In this document: piece after piece, positions 10,627-21,320 of the stretch
Numbering within the stretch: position 1 is the stretch's first letter
Layout of the letters: each line of letters opens with the position of its first letter
Assembly: GCF_937138205.1 (NCBI RefSeq)
Contig: NZ_CAKZOT010000045.1
Span: forward strand, 62,001-126,000
Length of the DNA: 64,000 nucleotides
Direction of reading: 5' to 3'
DNA from: an uncultured Rhodospira sp.
GTDB lineage: Bacteria; Pseudomonadota; Alphaproteobacteria; Rhodospirillales; Rhodospirillaceae
Position numbers and translations under genes: made by a program
Notes under the pieces: model-generated
Told to the model about the DNA's origin: nothing
The model's database searches: none
What the model saw: the letters and a program-made list of their open reading frames with translations, nothing else

Positions 10627-11307
10627 TTGGCGGAGGATGACGCGAAGGACGAGGCGGCAGCCCGGCTGGAAGCCGGCCGGGTGCTGTTCGCCCAGCCCTG
10701 CACCTTCCTGCGCGGCGTCGCCGACCTGTCGGGCCTGCCCGCCTCCGACCTGCCGGAGGTCGCCTTCTGCGGCCGCTCCAACGTTGGCAAGTCCAGCCTG
10801 GTCAACGCCCTGACCGGCCGCAAGACGCTGGCTCGCACCTCCAACACGCCAGGCCGCACGCAGGAGATCAATTTGTTCACGCTGGGCGGAGAGGGCCGCC
10901 CGCGCCTGATGCTGGCCGACCTGCCCGGGCACGGCTTCGCCCGTGCGCCCAAGGCCAAGGTCGACGCCTGGACGCGGCTGGTGAACGCCTACCTGAAAGG
11001 TCGGCCGCCCCTGCGGCGGGTGTTGTTGCTCGTGGACGCGCGCCACGGCCTGAAGGGCATCGACCGCGAGGTCATGACCATGCTCGACGGCGCTGCCGTG
11101 AACTATCAGGTGGTGTTGACCAAGGCCGACAAGCCGGGCAAGAAGGCGCTCTTCGACGTGCTGGCGGCCACGCGGGCGGCGCTGTCCGGCCATGTGGCGG
11201 CCCATCCGGACGTGCTGACGACCAGCGCGCAGACGGGCGAGGGCGTGCCGGAGGTGCGCGCCGCGCTGGCCGAGATCGCGCTGCCGGCGGGCGACGGCAC
11301 GGCGTGA
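10627..11307 (+). CDS. engB: Ribosome biogenesis GTP-binding protein EngB/YsxC/YihA
   Basis: [51 protein letters not shown] motifs. Confidence 0.95.
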   Translation: MAEDDAKDEAAARLEAGRVLFAQPCTFLRGVADLSGLPASDLPEVAFCGRSNVGKSSLVNALTGRKTLARTSNTPGRTQEINLFTLGGEGRPRLMLADLPGHGFARAPKAKVDAWTRLVNAYLKGRPPLRRVLLLVDARHGLKGIDREVMTMLDGAAVNYQVVLTKADKPGKKALFDVLAATRAALSGHVAAHPDVLTTSAQTGEGVPEVRAALAEIALPAGDGTA

Positions 11308-11317
11308 CAAACGGATC

Positions 11318-12262
11318 GTGAAGGGGGACCGGGGCATGGGCGGCCACGACGGAATCGGTCAGGACAAGGAGGCCTTGCGCGAGGTCTGGCTGGAAAAGGC
11401 CAAGACCCTGTCGGAGGCGTTGCCCTACATGCGCCGGTTCTCGGGCGAGACCGTGGTCATCAAGTACGGTGGCCACGCCATGGGGGACGCGCACCTGTCC
11501 ACCCTGTTCGCGCGCGATGTGGTGCTGCTCAAACAGGTGGGCATCAACCCGGTGGTGGTGCACGGCGGCGGGCCGCAGATCCAGAGGATGCTGGAGCGCC
11601 TGAAAATCCAGTCCGAGTTCATCGACGGCCTGCGGGTGACCGACCGGGCCACGGTGGACATCGTCGAAATGGTTCTGTCCGGCTCCATCAACAAGGAGAT
11701 CGTCACCGCCATCACCCAGGCGGGCGGCTTCGCCATCGGCCTGTCCGGCAAGGACGGCCACATGATCCGGGCCACCAAGCTGCGCCGCGCGCGCCGGGAC
11801 CCGGACAGCAACATCGAAAAGCTGCTGGACCTGGGCTTCGTCGGCGAGCCGACCGAAATACAGCCGCACGTCCTGAACTATTTCGAGGGCTCGGACGTCA
11901 TCCCGGTGATCGCCCCAATCGGCCAGGGCGATGACGGCGAGACGTTCAATATCAACGCCGACACGGTGGCCGGGGCCATCGCCGCCGCCGTCGATGCCCG
12001 GCGGCTGCTGGTGCTGACGGACGTCAAGGGCGTGCTCGACGGCGCCGGGACGCTGGTCGAGGAGATGTCGGCCGGCGAGGCGCATTCGGGCATCGCCGAT
12101 GGCTCGATCTCGGGCGGTATGATCCCCAAGGTCGAGACCTGCCTGAAGGCGGTCGAGAACGGCGTCGAGGCGGCGGTGATCCTGGATGGCCGCGTGCCGC
12201 ACGCCATCCTGCTGGAACTGTTCACGCCGCACGGCGCGGGCACGCTGATCCGGGCGCGATGA
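11318..12262 (+). CDS. argB: Acetylglutamate kinase
   Basis: [23 protein letters not shown]...[10 protein letters not shown]...[12 protein letters not shown]...TLVRAR-type C-terminus. Confidence 0.95.
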   Translation: MKGDRGMGGHDGIGQDKEALREVWLEKAKTLSEALPYMRRFSGETVVIKYGGHAMGDAHLSTLFARDVVLLKQVGINPVVVHGGGPQIQRMLERLKIQSEFIDGLRVTDRATVDIVEMVLSGSINKEIVTAITQAGGFAIGLSGKDGHMIRATKLRRARRDPDSNIEKLLDLGFVGEPTEIQPHVLNYFEGSDVIPVIAPIGQGDDGETFNINADTVAGAIAAAVDARRLLVLTDVKGVLDGAGTLVEEMSAGEAHSGIADGSISGGMIPKVETCLKAVENGVEAAVILDGRVPHAILLELFTPHGAGTLIRAR

Positions 12263-12394
12263 GTCGGATCATCGTGCTCTGGTATCGGTGTTATATGAAT
12301 GAGATGTAATATACGGGTAAGCCCACCGTCAGGCCCGCATCGCTACTGTCTGGCCGCAGAAGACGGCGTTTGTTCGCGTTCTTCTGTCCCCCCG

Positions 12395-12430
12395 CCGGCG
12401 GTGCGTTTCCCCCACGCACCGCCGGTTTTT
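12395..12430 (+). terminator. Rho-independent terminator
   Basis: Perfect 12-bp stem CCGGCGGTGCGT - TTCCCCC - ACGCACCGCCGG followed by TTTTT. Confidence 0.85.
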
Positions 12431-12464
12431 CGTGCGCGGTTGGGCTGGCGGCACCGGCCCAGTG

Positions 12465-12497
12465 CACTCTTCCGTCCACTCTTCCGTCCACTCTTCC
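12465..12497. repeat. Short tandem repeat, 12-bp unit CACTCTTCCGTC x ~2.75
   Basis: Direct reading: CACTCTTCCGTC CACTCTTCCGTC CACTCTTCC. Confidence 0.85.
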
Positions 12498-12600
12498 TTG
12501 GACTTCGGCGGCGTCCCGACCCAAATTGGGGCGGTGCGGGATGGACGGCCAAACCCGGCGGTCCCGGTGACCATGGAACAGGACAGGAGGCTCCCGGCAT

Positions 12601-13489
12601 GACGATCAGCGGCGCGCGTGTGACCCAGAGGCGGCATTCGACGGGCTGGCGCGGCCCCGGTCGGGCAATCCTTGGGATGATCCTGGCGGCGCTGACGCTT
12701 GGCCTGGCGGCCGCGCCCGCCACGGCCGAGGACGACGGCGGCGCGTCGGGGCAGGCGGTCTCCCTCACGCCGCACGAGGCCCGCTACGAGTTGCGCCTGA
12801 TCAGCCGGGCGGACGGCAGCCCGGTGATTGGCGCGCGCGGCGCCATGCACTACCGGATCACGGATACCTGCGACGGGTGGGCCATGGAAAGCCGCACCCA
12901 CCTGGACCTGTCCTACGCCCGCGCCGACTCGGTCCGCACCGACTGGTCGTTCATTTCCTGGGAAAGCAAGGACAGCACCCAGTACCGGTTCCGGATCCGC
13001 TCGGAACGGAACGGCGCGGTCCAAGAGCTGATCGACGGCAGGGCGCGCATGGACCCGGGCGAGGGCGGCGTGGCCACCTTCTCGCACCCCGAGGAAAAGA
13101 CGATGGACCTGGCGCCCGATGTTATGCTGCCGGCGGAACACACCTTCGCGGCGCTGCGGGCGGCGCGCCAGGGCAAGCGCATCTTCACCGTGCCGATGTT
13201 CGATGGCTCCGAACCGGCCGGCCCGATGCAGGCGACGGCGGTGCTGATCGAGGCCGTGCCGGCCGGCGCGCCGTCGGAACTGGCGGATCATGCCCTGCTG
13301 GCCGGGCCGTCCTGGCGTATGGTGCTCAGCTTTTTCGCGCCCGACAGTACGGGCAGCCTGCCCGAGTACGAAATCCGGCTGCGCTACCACGCCAACGGGG
13401 TGGCCCAGGAGATCATTCAGGACTTCGGCACCATGGCCTTGCGGGCGTCGCTGAAGGAATTGACGCCCCTGGACGACGACGGCTGTTGA
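12601..13489 (+). CDS. DUF1849/EipB-like periplasmic cell-envelope protein
   Basis: Signal peptide then VSLTPHEARYELRLISRADGSPVIGARGAMHYRITDTCDGWAMESRTHLDLSYA...DWSFISWESKDSTQYRFRIRS, typical of DUF1849. Confidence 0.8.
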
Positions 13490-13518
13490 GCCCCACCGAG
13501 GACCTTTCGGAACGCGCG

Positions 13519-13722
13519 ATGGCGGAGTCTCCCGACGAAGACGACGAGGTCCCCTCGCCCTGCATCTCGGTCTGTCGGCTGGATGAGGCGGGGGCGGTGT
13601 GCGTGGGCTGTGGGCGCACCCTGGCGGAAATCCGCGATTGGAAACGGATGACGTCGCCCCAGCGGCGGGCCGTGTGGGCGCGTTTGCGCCGCGAGGGGCA
13701 CGCGCCGGACGGGCAGGCCTGA
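13519..13722 (+). CDS. DUF1289 domain protein
   Basis: PSPCISVCRLDEAGAVCVGCGRTLAEIRDWKRMTSPQRRAVWARL: CxxxC...CxxC pattern of DUF1289. Confidence 0.88.
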   Translation: MAESPDEDDEVPSPCISVCRLDEAGAVCVGCGRTLAEIRDWKRMTSPQRRAVWARLRREGHAPDGQA

Positions 13723-13818
13723 TCCCAAGGCGTGGCTGGTGCCACCGTCGCCGTGGTCTGTCCCGTGTTGGGCTTTCGGGAGCCCCCCCGCGCAATGTCG
13801 GGGCAACCCACGGCATGT

Positions 13819-15585
13819 CTAACGCATCGTCCCTGTCGGCGCGATCACCCGCCACGCGGGCAGGCGTACGGTGACCGTGGTGCCCTCGCCGACCGTGCTG
13901 GCCAAGTCCAGGGTGCCGCCGTGCAGTTCGACGAGACCCTTGGTCAGGGGCAGGCCCAGGCCGGTGCCCTCGTGCTTGCGCGAAAGGGAACTGTCCACCT
14001 GGCCGAATTTGGACATGGCGGTGGCCAGGCCGTCCGCGTCCATGCCGATGCCGGTGTCGCGCACGGTGATCACCATCGCCCCGTCCGTGTCGATCCGGGC
14101 GTCGCAGTCGACCCGGCCGCCTTCTGGCGTGAACTTGACGGCGTTGGACAGAAGATTGAGCAGGATCTGTTTCAGTCGCCGGGGATCCGCCTCGACCAGC
14201 GGCAGGTCGCGGCCGATGGTGCTGTTCAGCGTGACCCCGGCGGTCTCGGCGTGGGGCATCACGAGACGCGAGGAGGACTCGAAGATGTCGGCCAGGCTGA
14301 CCGGCTCCTCGTTCAGGGTCAGACGGCCGGCCTCGACCGCCGAGACATCCAGGATGTCGTTGATCAGGTCCAGCAGGTGCGTGCCGGACGACCGGATAAA
14401 GGCGGCGTACTCGCCGTACCGCTCATCGCCGAGCGGACCGAACAGGCCGTCCGTCATCGCCTGCGAAAAGCCGATGATGGCGTTCAGCGGCGTGCGCAAC
14501 TCATGGCTCATGTTGGCCAGCAGGTCCGTCTTGGCCTTGTTGGCCATCTCGGCGGCGTGGCGGGCCTCGATCATCGACTCCTCGGCCAGCTTGCGCTCGG
14601 TGATGTCCTCGTGCAGGGCGCCGAAGTGGGTGATCGCGCCGTCCGTGTCCTTGATGGGGGTTATGGCGACGGTGGCCCAGAACTCGCGGCCGTCCTTGCG
14701 GCGATCCTTCAGTTCGCCGCGCCAACTGCGGCCCGCGAGGATCGTGCGCCACAGGTCCTCGTACACGGCGCGCGGCGTGTCGGCCGACTTGATCAGGCGT
14801 GGCGTCTGGCCAAGGGCCTCGGCGGCCACGTATCCCGTCACCTCTTCGAACTTCGGGTTCACGTATTCGATCACCCCGTCGCGATCGGTGATGAAGATCA
14901 TGACCGGGCTTTGCTCGACCAGCATTCCGCGCTTGCGGAGTTCGGCCTCGGCGCGCCGGCGCATGTCGATCTCGGCGGCCAGCGAGGCGGTGCGCTCCGC
15001 GACCTGCTGCTCCAGGGTGTCGCGGGCCGCGTTCAGGTCGCGGGTGCGGGTGGCGATCTCCTCCTCCATCGGCCGCAGGATCCAGCGGAAGAGGATGTAC
15101 CAGAGGGTCAGGGCCGTCAGGCCGATCAATGAGACCGTTAACAGAACGAGCCCACCCCGCAGGGAGGCCATGGCGCCGGTAAGCTCCGCCACGTCATGGC
15201 ACAGGGTCAGGGTCAGGGCGCGGTCGTGGTACCGGAACACGCGCTCGACCGCCAACGGCGTGCTGCCGGTGTGGCCCTGTGCTCGATAGACGAAGAAGGG
15301 CCGGCCGTTGTCCAACTCGACGGTCAGGACCACGACCTCGGTGTGCTTGGCCGTCCAGTCGGCCAGCAGGCGCTGCCCCTCGGCGTAATCGTGGCGCAGC
15401 ATGGCGTCGGTCAGGACGGCGCCGATCAGATCGGCCTCCATCCGCATCCTGCGGACGTGGTCCTCGGTCAACCGGGCCTTCTGTTGACCATGCACCAGCA
15501 CGCTGGCGAGCGAGGCGAACAGCGTCAGAACCAGGACAATGGTGACCAGCAGCCCCCACCGATTGTGTTTCAGGGTGCGCCCCAT
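13819..15585 (-). CDS. PAS-domain membrane sensor histidine kinase
   Basis: Two TM segments, PAS/PAC (VEQSPVMIFITDRDGVIEYVNPKFEEVTGY...HEDITERK), HisKA (LANMSHELRTPLNAIIGFSQ), HATPase (VRDTGIGM...GTGLGLPLTKGLVELHGG). Confidence 0.93.
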   Translation of the reverse strand: MGRTLKHNRWGLLVTIVLVLTLFASLASVLVHGQQKARLTEDHVRRMRMEADLIGAVLTDAMLRHDYAEGQRLLADWTAKHTEVVVLTVELDNGRPFFVYRAQGHTGSTPLAVERVFRYHDRALTLTLCHDVAELTGAMASLRGGLVLLTVSLIGLTALTLWYILFRWILRPMEEEIATRTRDLNAARDTLEQQVAERTASLAAEIDMRRRAEAELRKRGMLVEQSPVMIFITDRDGVIEYVNPKFEEVTGYVAAEALGQTPRLIKSADTPRAVYEDLWRTILAGRSWRGELKDRRKDGREFWATVAITPIKDTDGAITHFGALHEDITERKLAEESMIEARHAAEMANKAKTDLLANMSHELRTPLNAIIGFSQAMTDGLFGPLGDERYGEYAAFIRSSGTHLLDLINDILDVSAVEAGRLTLNEEPVSLADIFESSSRLVMPHAETAGVTLNSTIGRDLPLVEADPRRLKQILLNLLSNAVKFTPEGGRVDCDARIDTDGAMVITVRDTGIGMDADGLATAMSKFGQVDSSLSRKHEGTGLGLPLTKGLVELHGGTLDLASTVGEGTTVTVRLPAWRVIAPTGTMR

Positions 15586-15595
15586 CGTTGGCCTG

Positions 15596-16474
15596 TCACT
15601 CCCCGAGGACGGGCAGGACGTCCGCCAGAATCGTCCGATGCAGGTCGTAGTCGCGATCGCGCACCGGGGCGAATCCGGTCAGGGTCGGGCTGATCGCGCC
15701 CAGGATCGCCGGGCCGCGCGGATCGTCGCGCAGGCTTATGAGCGCCGTGGCGATGGTCTGCCGCAGAGCCGGGTCCATGGTCGTGCGGGTCACGAACACA
15801 TGGGTCGACAGGTCCGGCGACAGGGCCAGGGCGCGGATCGTCCCGTCATCATGCTCGTTGAAGACCTCCTCGGCCACCGCGCCGGCGTCGAAGTCGCCGA
15901 ACCGTACGCCCAGGATGACGTTCTCGTGGTTGCGCAGATGCGTTGCGGCGGCCAGGTCCCCCAGTCCCACCCCGGCCTGCATCAGCATGTACAACGGAAC
16001 CTGCGTGCTGAGGGTGGAGTTCACGTTGCCGAAGGCCATGCGTTTGCCCGCCAGGTCGGCCAAGGATTGGACCCCGCTGTTGGCGTCGACCAGGATGACT
16101 GAACGGAAGGTCGGTTTGCCCGAGAACACGTACCGGACCAGAAGGGGCTTGAGGCCATAGCGCTCGCCGATCACGACATAGGGGCTGCCGCCGAGGAAGG
16201 CGATATCCAGCCGATCCTCCCCGGTCAGGCGGATGTGCTCGTTGTAGTTGCGGGCCACGGTGATCCGGACCGGCCGGTCCAGGTGGTCCGACAGATAGTC
16301 GGCCAGGGGCGTGTACTTCTCGATCAGGTGTTCGGCGTTCAGGTAGGGCATGAACCCGAGGCTGAGCGGCTCCGGCTCCGTCGCATTCGCCGGGGCGAGG
16401 CGCGCGGCGCCGGCCATGATCAGGGCAAGCAACAGGAACGCTCTGATCAAGAAAGCCTTGGAACGCATGGGCAT
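15596..16474 (-). CDS. PhnD/SsuA/transferrin-like periplasmic substrate-binding protein
   Basis: Signal peptide; LSLGFMPYLNAEHLIEKYTPLADYLSDHLDRPVRITVARNYNEHI...LAFLGGSPYV-like...GKRMAFGNVNSTLSTQVPLYML: PhnD-like fold. Confidence 0.88.
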   Translation of the reverse strand: MPMRSKAFLIRAFLLLALIMAGAARLAPANATEPEPLSLGFMPYLNAEHLIEKYTPLADYLSDHLDRPVRITVARNYNEHIRLTGEDRLDIAFLGGSPYVVIGERYGLKPLLVRYVFSGKPTFRSVILVDANSGVQSLADLAGKRMAFGNVNSTLSTQVPLYMLMQAGVGLGDLAAATHLRNHENVILGVRFGDFDAGAVAEEVFNEHDDGTIRALALSPDLSTHVFVTRTTMDPALRQTIATALISLRDDPRGPAILGAISPTLTGFAPVRDRDYDLHRTILADVLPVLGE

Positions 16475-16595
16475 GGTCCTTGTTTCTTCGGGTCCCAGGC
16501 CGCATCGCGCAGTGCGGCGCCCCTGGGGCCGCCATTCTGCACGCCCTTGCGCGCCGGGTCATGCCCTTTGAACAATTGTCATCCGCACCGGCGCG

Positions 16596-17111
16596 TCACG
16601 GTCCGGGCTTGCCGCCCAGCCCGTTCCGGGCCAGGGGCTCGTTGGGCTTCAGTTCGGCATCCCACGGGAACAGCAGCCACAACTCGCTCTGCACCGGGAC
16701 GGCGAACAGGTCCACGGCCGCCTGGCCTTCCGGCTTCGCGTACACCGTGGCGATGATGGCGCGGGGCAGGAGGCGGCGGACGACTCCGGCCGTCACGCCC
16801 GAATCCACAAGGTCGTCGACGATCAGCCAGTTGTGCCCGTCGCCGACGAGTTCGGTGTCGACGCCCTTGAGCATACGCGGCTCGCCCTGGGACCGATCAT
16901 CATAGCTGGCGACGCTGACCGCCTCGACGGTGCGGATGTCCAGTTCCCGGGCGATGATGCACGCGGGGATCAGGCCGCCACGGGCGATGGCGATGATCCC
17001 GTCGAAGCGCCGCCCCGTGGCCAGGACCCGCTGTGCAAGCACGCGCGTGTCGCGATGAAAAATCTCCCACGGAATGGGCATGTATATGCTATGGGTGTAG
17101 TCTCGTTTCAT
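16596..17111 (-). CDS. gpt: Xanthine-guanine phosphoribosyltransferase
   Basis: IIAIARGGLIPACIIARELDIRTVEAVSVASYDD...WLIVDDLVDSGVTAGVVRRLLP...VYAKPEG PRPP motif. Confidence 0.88.
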   Translation of the reverse strand: MKRDYTHSIYMPIPWEIFHRDTRVLAQRVLATGRRFDGIIAIARGGLIPACIIARELDIRTVEAVSVASYDDRSQGEPRMLKGVDTELVGDGHNWLIVDDLVDSGVTAGVVRRLLPRAIIATVYAKPEGQAAVDLFAVPVQSELWLLFPWDAELKPNEPLARNGLGGKPGP

Positions 17112-17262
17112 TGCGCCTTTTCCGCCGGGCTTTCGCGGGAGCGCCCCTTCCTTACTCCGCTCCGCCGGACCGGGCAACCTGCCAAGAGGTGCTGGACGAA
17201 GGTGGGGCCGATCCCGCATACATGACGAACGTCCGATACGCCGACGACGGGATCGAGGAGCC

Positions 17263-18861
17263 ATGCTGCACACCCTGATGGCCGATGGGGGCATGGTGGT
17301 CGCACCGCACCATCTGGCGGCGCAGGCGGGATTGCGAGTCCTGCGCGAGGGCGGCAACGCCATCGAGGCCATGGTGGCCACCGCCGCCGCGTGCGCCGTC
17401 GTCTATCCGCACATGAACGGCCTGGGCGGCGATGCCTTCTGGCTGGTGGCCCGGCCCGGGCGCGCGCCCTTGTCCATCGAGGCCGCCGGCGTGGCCGGCA
17501 AGGCCGTCACCGTCGACCTGTACCGGTCCCAGGGACTGGACCGCGTGCCGGTCCGCGGTCCTCTGGCGGCCAACACGGTGGCCGGCGCGGTGTCCGGCTG
17601 GGCCTCGGCGCTGGAGATCAGCGGCCAGCATTGGGACGGCGCGCTGCCGCTGGCGCGCCTGCTGGAAGACGCGATCCACTACGCCGAGGCGGGCTGTCCC
17701 CGGGCACAATCGCTGGCCGGGACCACGGCGCAGGTCAGGGATCAACTCGCGGACCTACCGGGGTTCGCGGACCTGTTCCTGGAGGACGGGGCGGCGCCCG
17801 CCGCCGGTGCGAGTCTGCGCAACGCGGCCCTGGGCGAGACGCTGCGCCGCCTGGCCGAGCGCGGTCTGGGGGACTTCTACAGGGGCGAGGTTGGCCGCGC
17901 CATCTCGGCCGAGTTGAAGGCGGTGGGCAGCCCGCTGGTTTCGGATGATCTGGCCAGCCACCGCTCGGTGCGGCGCCGACCGCTGGTCCTGAAGCTGGAC
18001 CACGGCACCGTCTACAACACGCAGCCGCCGACCCAGGGGCTGGCCTCGCTGATGATCCTGGGCCTGTTCGAACGCCTGGGGGTGACCGAGGCGGGATCGT
18101 TCGACCATGCGCACGGGCTGATCGAGGCGGCCAAGGTGGCCTTCGCGGTGCGTGACCGGCATGTGACCGATCCGCGCTACATGGCGCTGCACCCGACGAC
18201 CTACCTGTCGGACACCATGCTGGATCAGAGCGCGGCCCGCATCGACCGGCGCCGCGCCGCGCCGTGGCCTTCGGCCAACGGGGTCGGCGACGGCGATACC
18301 GTGTGGATGGGCTGCATCGACAATGCAGGGCGTTCGGTCAGTTGCATCCAGAGCCTGTACCACGAGTTCGGCGCCGGCGTGGTGTTGGGCGACACGGGGA
18401 TCCTATGGCAGAACCGGGGCACGAGTTTTCAGCTCGACGCGGCCCGGCCCAACGTGTTGAAGCCGGGCCGGCGGCCGTTCCACACCCTGAACCCGCCCAT
18501 GGCGCGGCTGCCCGACGGCGCGACGATGGTCTACGGCACCATGGGCGGTGACGCGCAGCCGCAGGTGCAGGCGCAGATCTTCACCCGCCACGTGTTGTTC
18601 GGCCAGGGGCTGCAGGAGGCCGTGACGGCGCCGCGCTGGATGCTGGGTCGGACCTGGGTCGGGCGTACCGACGACGTGAAGGTCGAAAGCCGGCTCGATC
18701 CGGCGGTGATCTCGGCCCTTGAGGCGGCGGGGCATACCGTGACCCGGTTGGGGCCGTTCGACGAGGTGACCGGCCATGCCGGGGCGATCGTGCGCCGTCC
18801 CGACGGCGTTCTGGAGGGGGCGACCGATCCCCGCGCCGATGGGGTCGTGGCGGGGTATTGA
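17263..18861 (+). CDS. Gamma-glutamyltransferase family protein
   Basis: MVVAPHHLAAQAGLRVLREGGNAIEAMVATAAACAVVYPHMNGLGGDAFWLV...TQPPTQGLASLMILGLFERL. Confidence 0.88.
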   Translation: MLHTLMADGGMVVAPHHLAAQAGLRVLREGGNAIEAMVATAAACAVVYPHMNGLGGDAFWLVARPGRAPLSIEAAGVAGKAVTVDLYRSQGLDRVPVRGPLAANTVAGAVSGWASALEISGQHWDGALPLARLLEDAIHYAEAGCPRAQSLAGTTAQVRDQLADLPGFADLFLEDGAAPAAGASLRNAALGETLRRLAERGLGDFYRGEVGRAISAELKAVGSPLVSDDLASHRSVRRRPLVLKLDHGTVYNTQPPTQGLASLMILGLFERLGVTEAGSFDHAHGLIEAAKVAFAVRDRHVTDPRYMALHPTTYLSDTMLDQSAARIDRRRAAPWPSANGVGDGDTVWMGCIDNAGRSVSCIQSLYHEFGAGVVLGDTGILWQNRGTSFQLDAARPNVLKPGRRPFHTLNPPMARLPDGATMVYGTMGGDAQPQVQAQIFTRHVLFGQGLQEAVTAPRWMLGRTWVGRTDDVKVESRLDPAVISALEAAGHTVTRLGPFDEVTGHAGAIVRRPDGVLEGATDPRADGVVAGY

Positions 18862-18879
18862 GCCGGTGCGAAAAAGCGT

Positions 18880-20262
18880 TCAGGCGTTCGTGTGCTCCGC
18901 CCGCTGCTCGCCCATCCACGCCGCCAGATCCTCCAGCGCCCGGCGCGCATACGCCGCCTTGCGGTCGCGGCCGCGCAGCTTGCGCTTGCCGACCCGGGTC
19001 AACTCCGGCGGCAGTTCCGGGAACAGGCCGAAGTTGACGTTCATCGGTTGGAACGTCTCGGCGTGGGCCGGGTTGGTGATGTGGTTCAGCAAGGCCCCCA
19101 GCGCCGTCGTCGCTGGCGGCGACGCCGGCGTCTCGCCGCGCGCCTCGGCGCTCGCGAACAGGCCGGCCATCAACCCCACGGCGGCACTTTCCACATACCC
19201 CTCGCACCCCGTCACCTGCCCGGCGAAGCGCACCCACGGCCGGCTTTTGAGGCGCAGGGTACCGTCCAGCAGACGCGGGCTGTTGAGGAACGTGTTGCGG
19301 TGGATACCGCCCAGGCGAGCGAACTCGGCCCGTTCCAGGCCCGGGATCATGCGGAAGATGCGCGCCTGCTCGCCGTGGCGCATCTTGGTCTGGAAGCCGA
19401 CCATGTTGTAGAGCGTGCCCAGCGCGTTGTCCTGGCGCAACTGGACGATGGCGTGTGGCTTGCGGTCGGGTGCGCGCGGATTGGTCAGGCCGACCGGTTT
19501 CATGGGGCCGTGGGCCAGGGTCTCGCGGCCGCGCTCGGCCATGACCTCGATGGGCAGGCAGCCCTCGAAGTAGGGCGTGCCCTCCCACTCCTTGAAGGCC
19601 ACCGTCTCGGCGCTCAAAAGGGCGTCGATGAAGGCGTCGTATTGGGCGCGGTCCAGCGGGCAGTTGATGTAGTCCGATCCCTCGCCCTTGTCATAGCGCG
19701 ACTGGAACCAGGCCACGTCCATGTCGATGCTGTCCCGATGGACGATGGGGGCGATGGCGTCGAAAAAGGCCAGGTGGTCCTCGCCCGTCTCGGCGCGGAT
19801 GGCCTCGGCCAGCGCCGATGAGGTCAGGGGGCCGGTGGCGATGATCGTCGGGCCGTCGTCGGGGCCGGGCAGGGCGGTGATCTCGCCGCGCGTGATGGTC
19901 ACGTTGGGATGGCTCTCCAGCGTGGTATGGACGTCGCGCGAGAAGGCCTCGCGGTCCACCGCCAAGGCGCCGCCGGCCGGCACCCGGTTGCGGTCGGCCG
20001 CCGCCATCACCAGCGAGTCCAGCCGGCGCATTTCCTCGTGCAGCAGGCCGACGGCGTTGCCCTCGGCATCGTCGGAGCGGAACGAGTTGGAGCACACCAG
20101 CTCGGCCAGGCCGTCGGTGACGTGGGCGTCGGTGGCGCGGATGGGGCGCATTTCGATCAGCTCGACGACGAGGCCAAGGCGCGCGCACTGCCACGCAGCC
20201 TCGCTGCCGGCGAGGCCGCCGCCGATCACGCGGATCCGGGAGGGGAGAGAGGTGTCTGTCAT
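18880..20262 (-). CDS. trmFO: Methylenetetrahydrofolate-tRNA-(uracil-5-)-methyltransferase
   Basis: [77 protein letters not shown]... TrmFO family. Confidence 0.95.
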   Translation of the reverse strand: MTDTSLPSRIRVIGGGLAGSEAAWQCARLGLVVELIEMRPIRATDAHVTDGLAELVCSNSFRSDDAEGNAVGLLHEEMRRLDSLVMAAADRNRVPAGGALAVDREAFSRDVHTTLESHPNVTITRGEITALPGPDDGPTIIATGPLTSSALAEAIRAETGEDHLAFFDAIAPIVHRDSIDMDVAWFQSRYDKGEGSDYINCPLDRAQYDAFIDALLSAETVAFKEWEGTPYFEGCLPIEVMAERGRETLAHGPMKPVGLTNPRAPDRKPHAIVQLRQDNALGTLYNMVGFQTKMRHGEQARIFRMIPGLERAEFARLGGIHRNTFLNSPRLLDGTLRLKSRPWVRFAGQVTGCEGYVESAAVGLMAGLFASAEARGETPASPPATTALGALLNHITNPAHAETFQPMNVNFGLFPELPPELTRVGKRKLRGRDRKAAYARRALEDLAAWMGEQRAEHTNA

Positions 20263-20344
20263 GGCCGGGGATGTAAGCCCTGCGGGTCGGTGTGTCCATG
20301 CGGACGCCAGCGCCACGCGGCCGACGACACCTCGGGGAGGCGGG

Positions 20345-20638
20345 TCAGGTAATCGTGCTGACGAAATCGGCGGCCACGCGGACGTCGCGCAAGGGCCGCA
20401 CGATGTCGATGGCTTCCTGGTAGACGGGGTGCCGGCGATAGGCCTCCAGCGCGGCCTCGTCGTCGAACACGGCGTGCACGATCAGGTCGACGCCGTTGCC
20501 GATCGGATCGGACTTCAGGTTGACCGAGACCTCAAGCGCGCGAGCGTGCGGATTCGTGGCCAGCCGCTCAAGCCCCGCCCGCGCCGTCTCCAGGTGTTCC
20601 GGCGACGTAAGGCTGAACAGCACGACATGACGGATCAT
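20345..20638 (-). CDS. Dabb family (stress-responsive alpha/beta barrel) protein
   Basis: [27 protein letters not shown]...[27 protein letters not shown]. Confidence 0.88.
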   Translation of the reverse strand: MIRHVVLFSLTSPEHLETARAGLERLATNPHARALEVSVNLKSDPIGNGVDLIVHAVFDDEAALEAYRRHPVYQEAIDIVRPLRDVRVAADFVSTIT

Positions 20639-20818
20639 AGGGCGAAAGGTCCTTTGGGGTTCGGGGGCAAACGGTGGGGCATCCTCCATCACCGACGGGC
20701 GGGAGTCGAGCCCGTCGTGACGAGGGGCGGCGGACCCGCGGGCATTGCCCATTCTTGACAGCGCCCCGGCGCGGGGTTACCTCCCGCACACCCTACGTTC
20801 CCGCCGCCAGAACAGGAC

Positions 20819-21280
20819 ATGACCACCGTGGACGGCTTCGATCTTGTCTCCATGGAGATCCTTGTGCCCGTGCTGATCGGCATGGCGGCGCTTCTTCTGT
20901 TCCGCGCCATGCCGCGCCTGATGGCGGGCGGTGTCCCCCTGGTGGCGCCGTCCGTGTTGCGCGAGCACCTGGATCGTGGCGACGACGTGCTGGTGGTTGA
21001 TGTCCGCACGCCGGGCGAGTACGCGGGCCGCCATGGCCATGTTCCGGGGGCGTTGAACCTGCCGCTGGACCAGCTTGGCCGGCGCGTGGAGGAGGCGGGT
21101 CCCGGCCTGAGCGCGTATGCCGACACGCCGGTGTTCCTGATCTGTCAGACGTCCAGCCGCGCCGCCCACGCGGCCCGGATCCTCAAGAAGGCGGGCTTCC
21201 AGCAGCTTGCGGTGGTCAGCGGCGGCATGTCGGCCTGGCGGGCGCAGGGCCACCCGACGCAACACGGGGACGCGGCCTGA
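20819..21280 (+). CDS. Rhodanese-like domain protein with N-terminal TM segment
   Basis: VLVVDVRTPGEYAGRHGHVPGALNLPLDQL...PVFLICQTSSRAAHAARILKKAGFQQLAVVSGGMSAWRAQG; C in active-site loop. Confidence 0.9.
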   Translation: MTTVDGFDLVSMEILVPVLIGMAALLLFRAMPRLMAGGVPLVAPSVLREHLDRGDDVLVVDVRTPGEYAGRHGHVPGALNLPLDQLGRRVEEAGPGLSAYADTPVFLICQTSSRAAHAARILKKAGFQQLAVVSGGMSAWRAQGHPTQHGDAA

Positions 21281-21320
21281 GCGATCGTTCGCTCGGCCGG
21301 CGCCGGCGGAGGGCGGCGCG

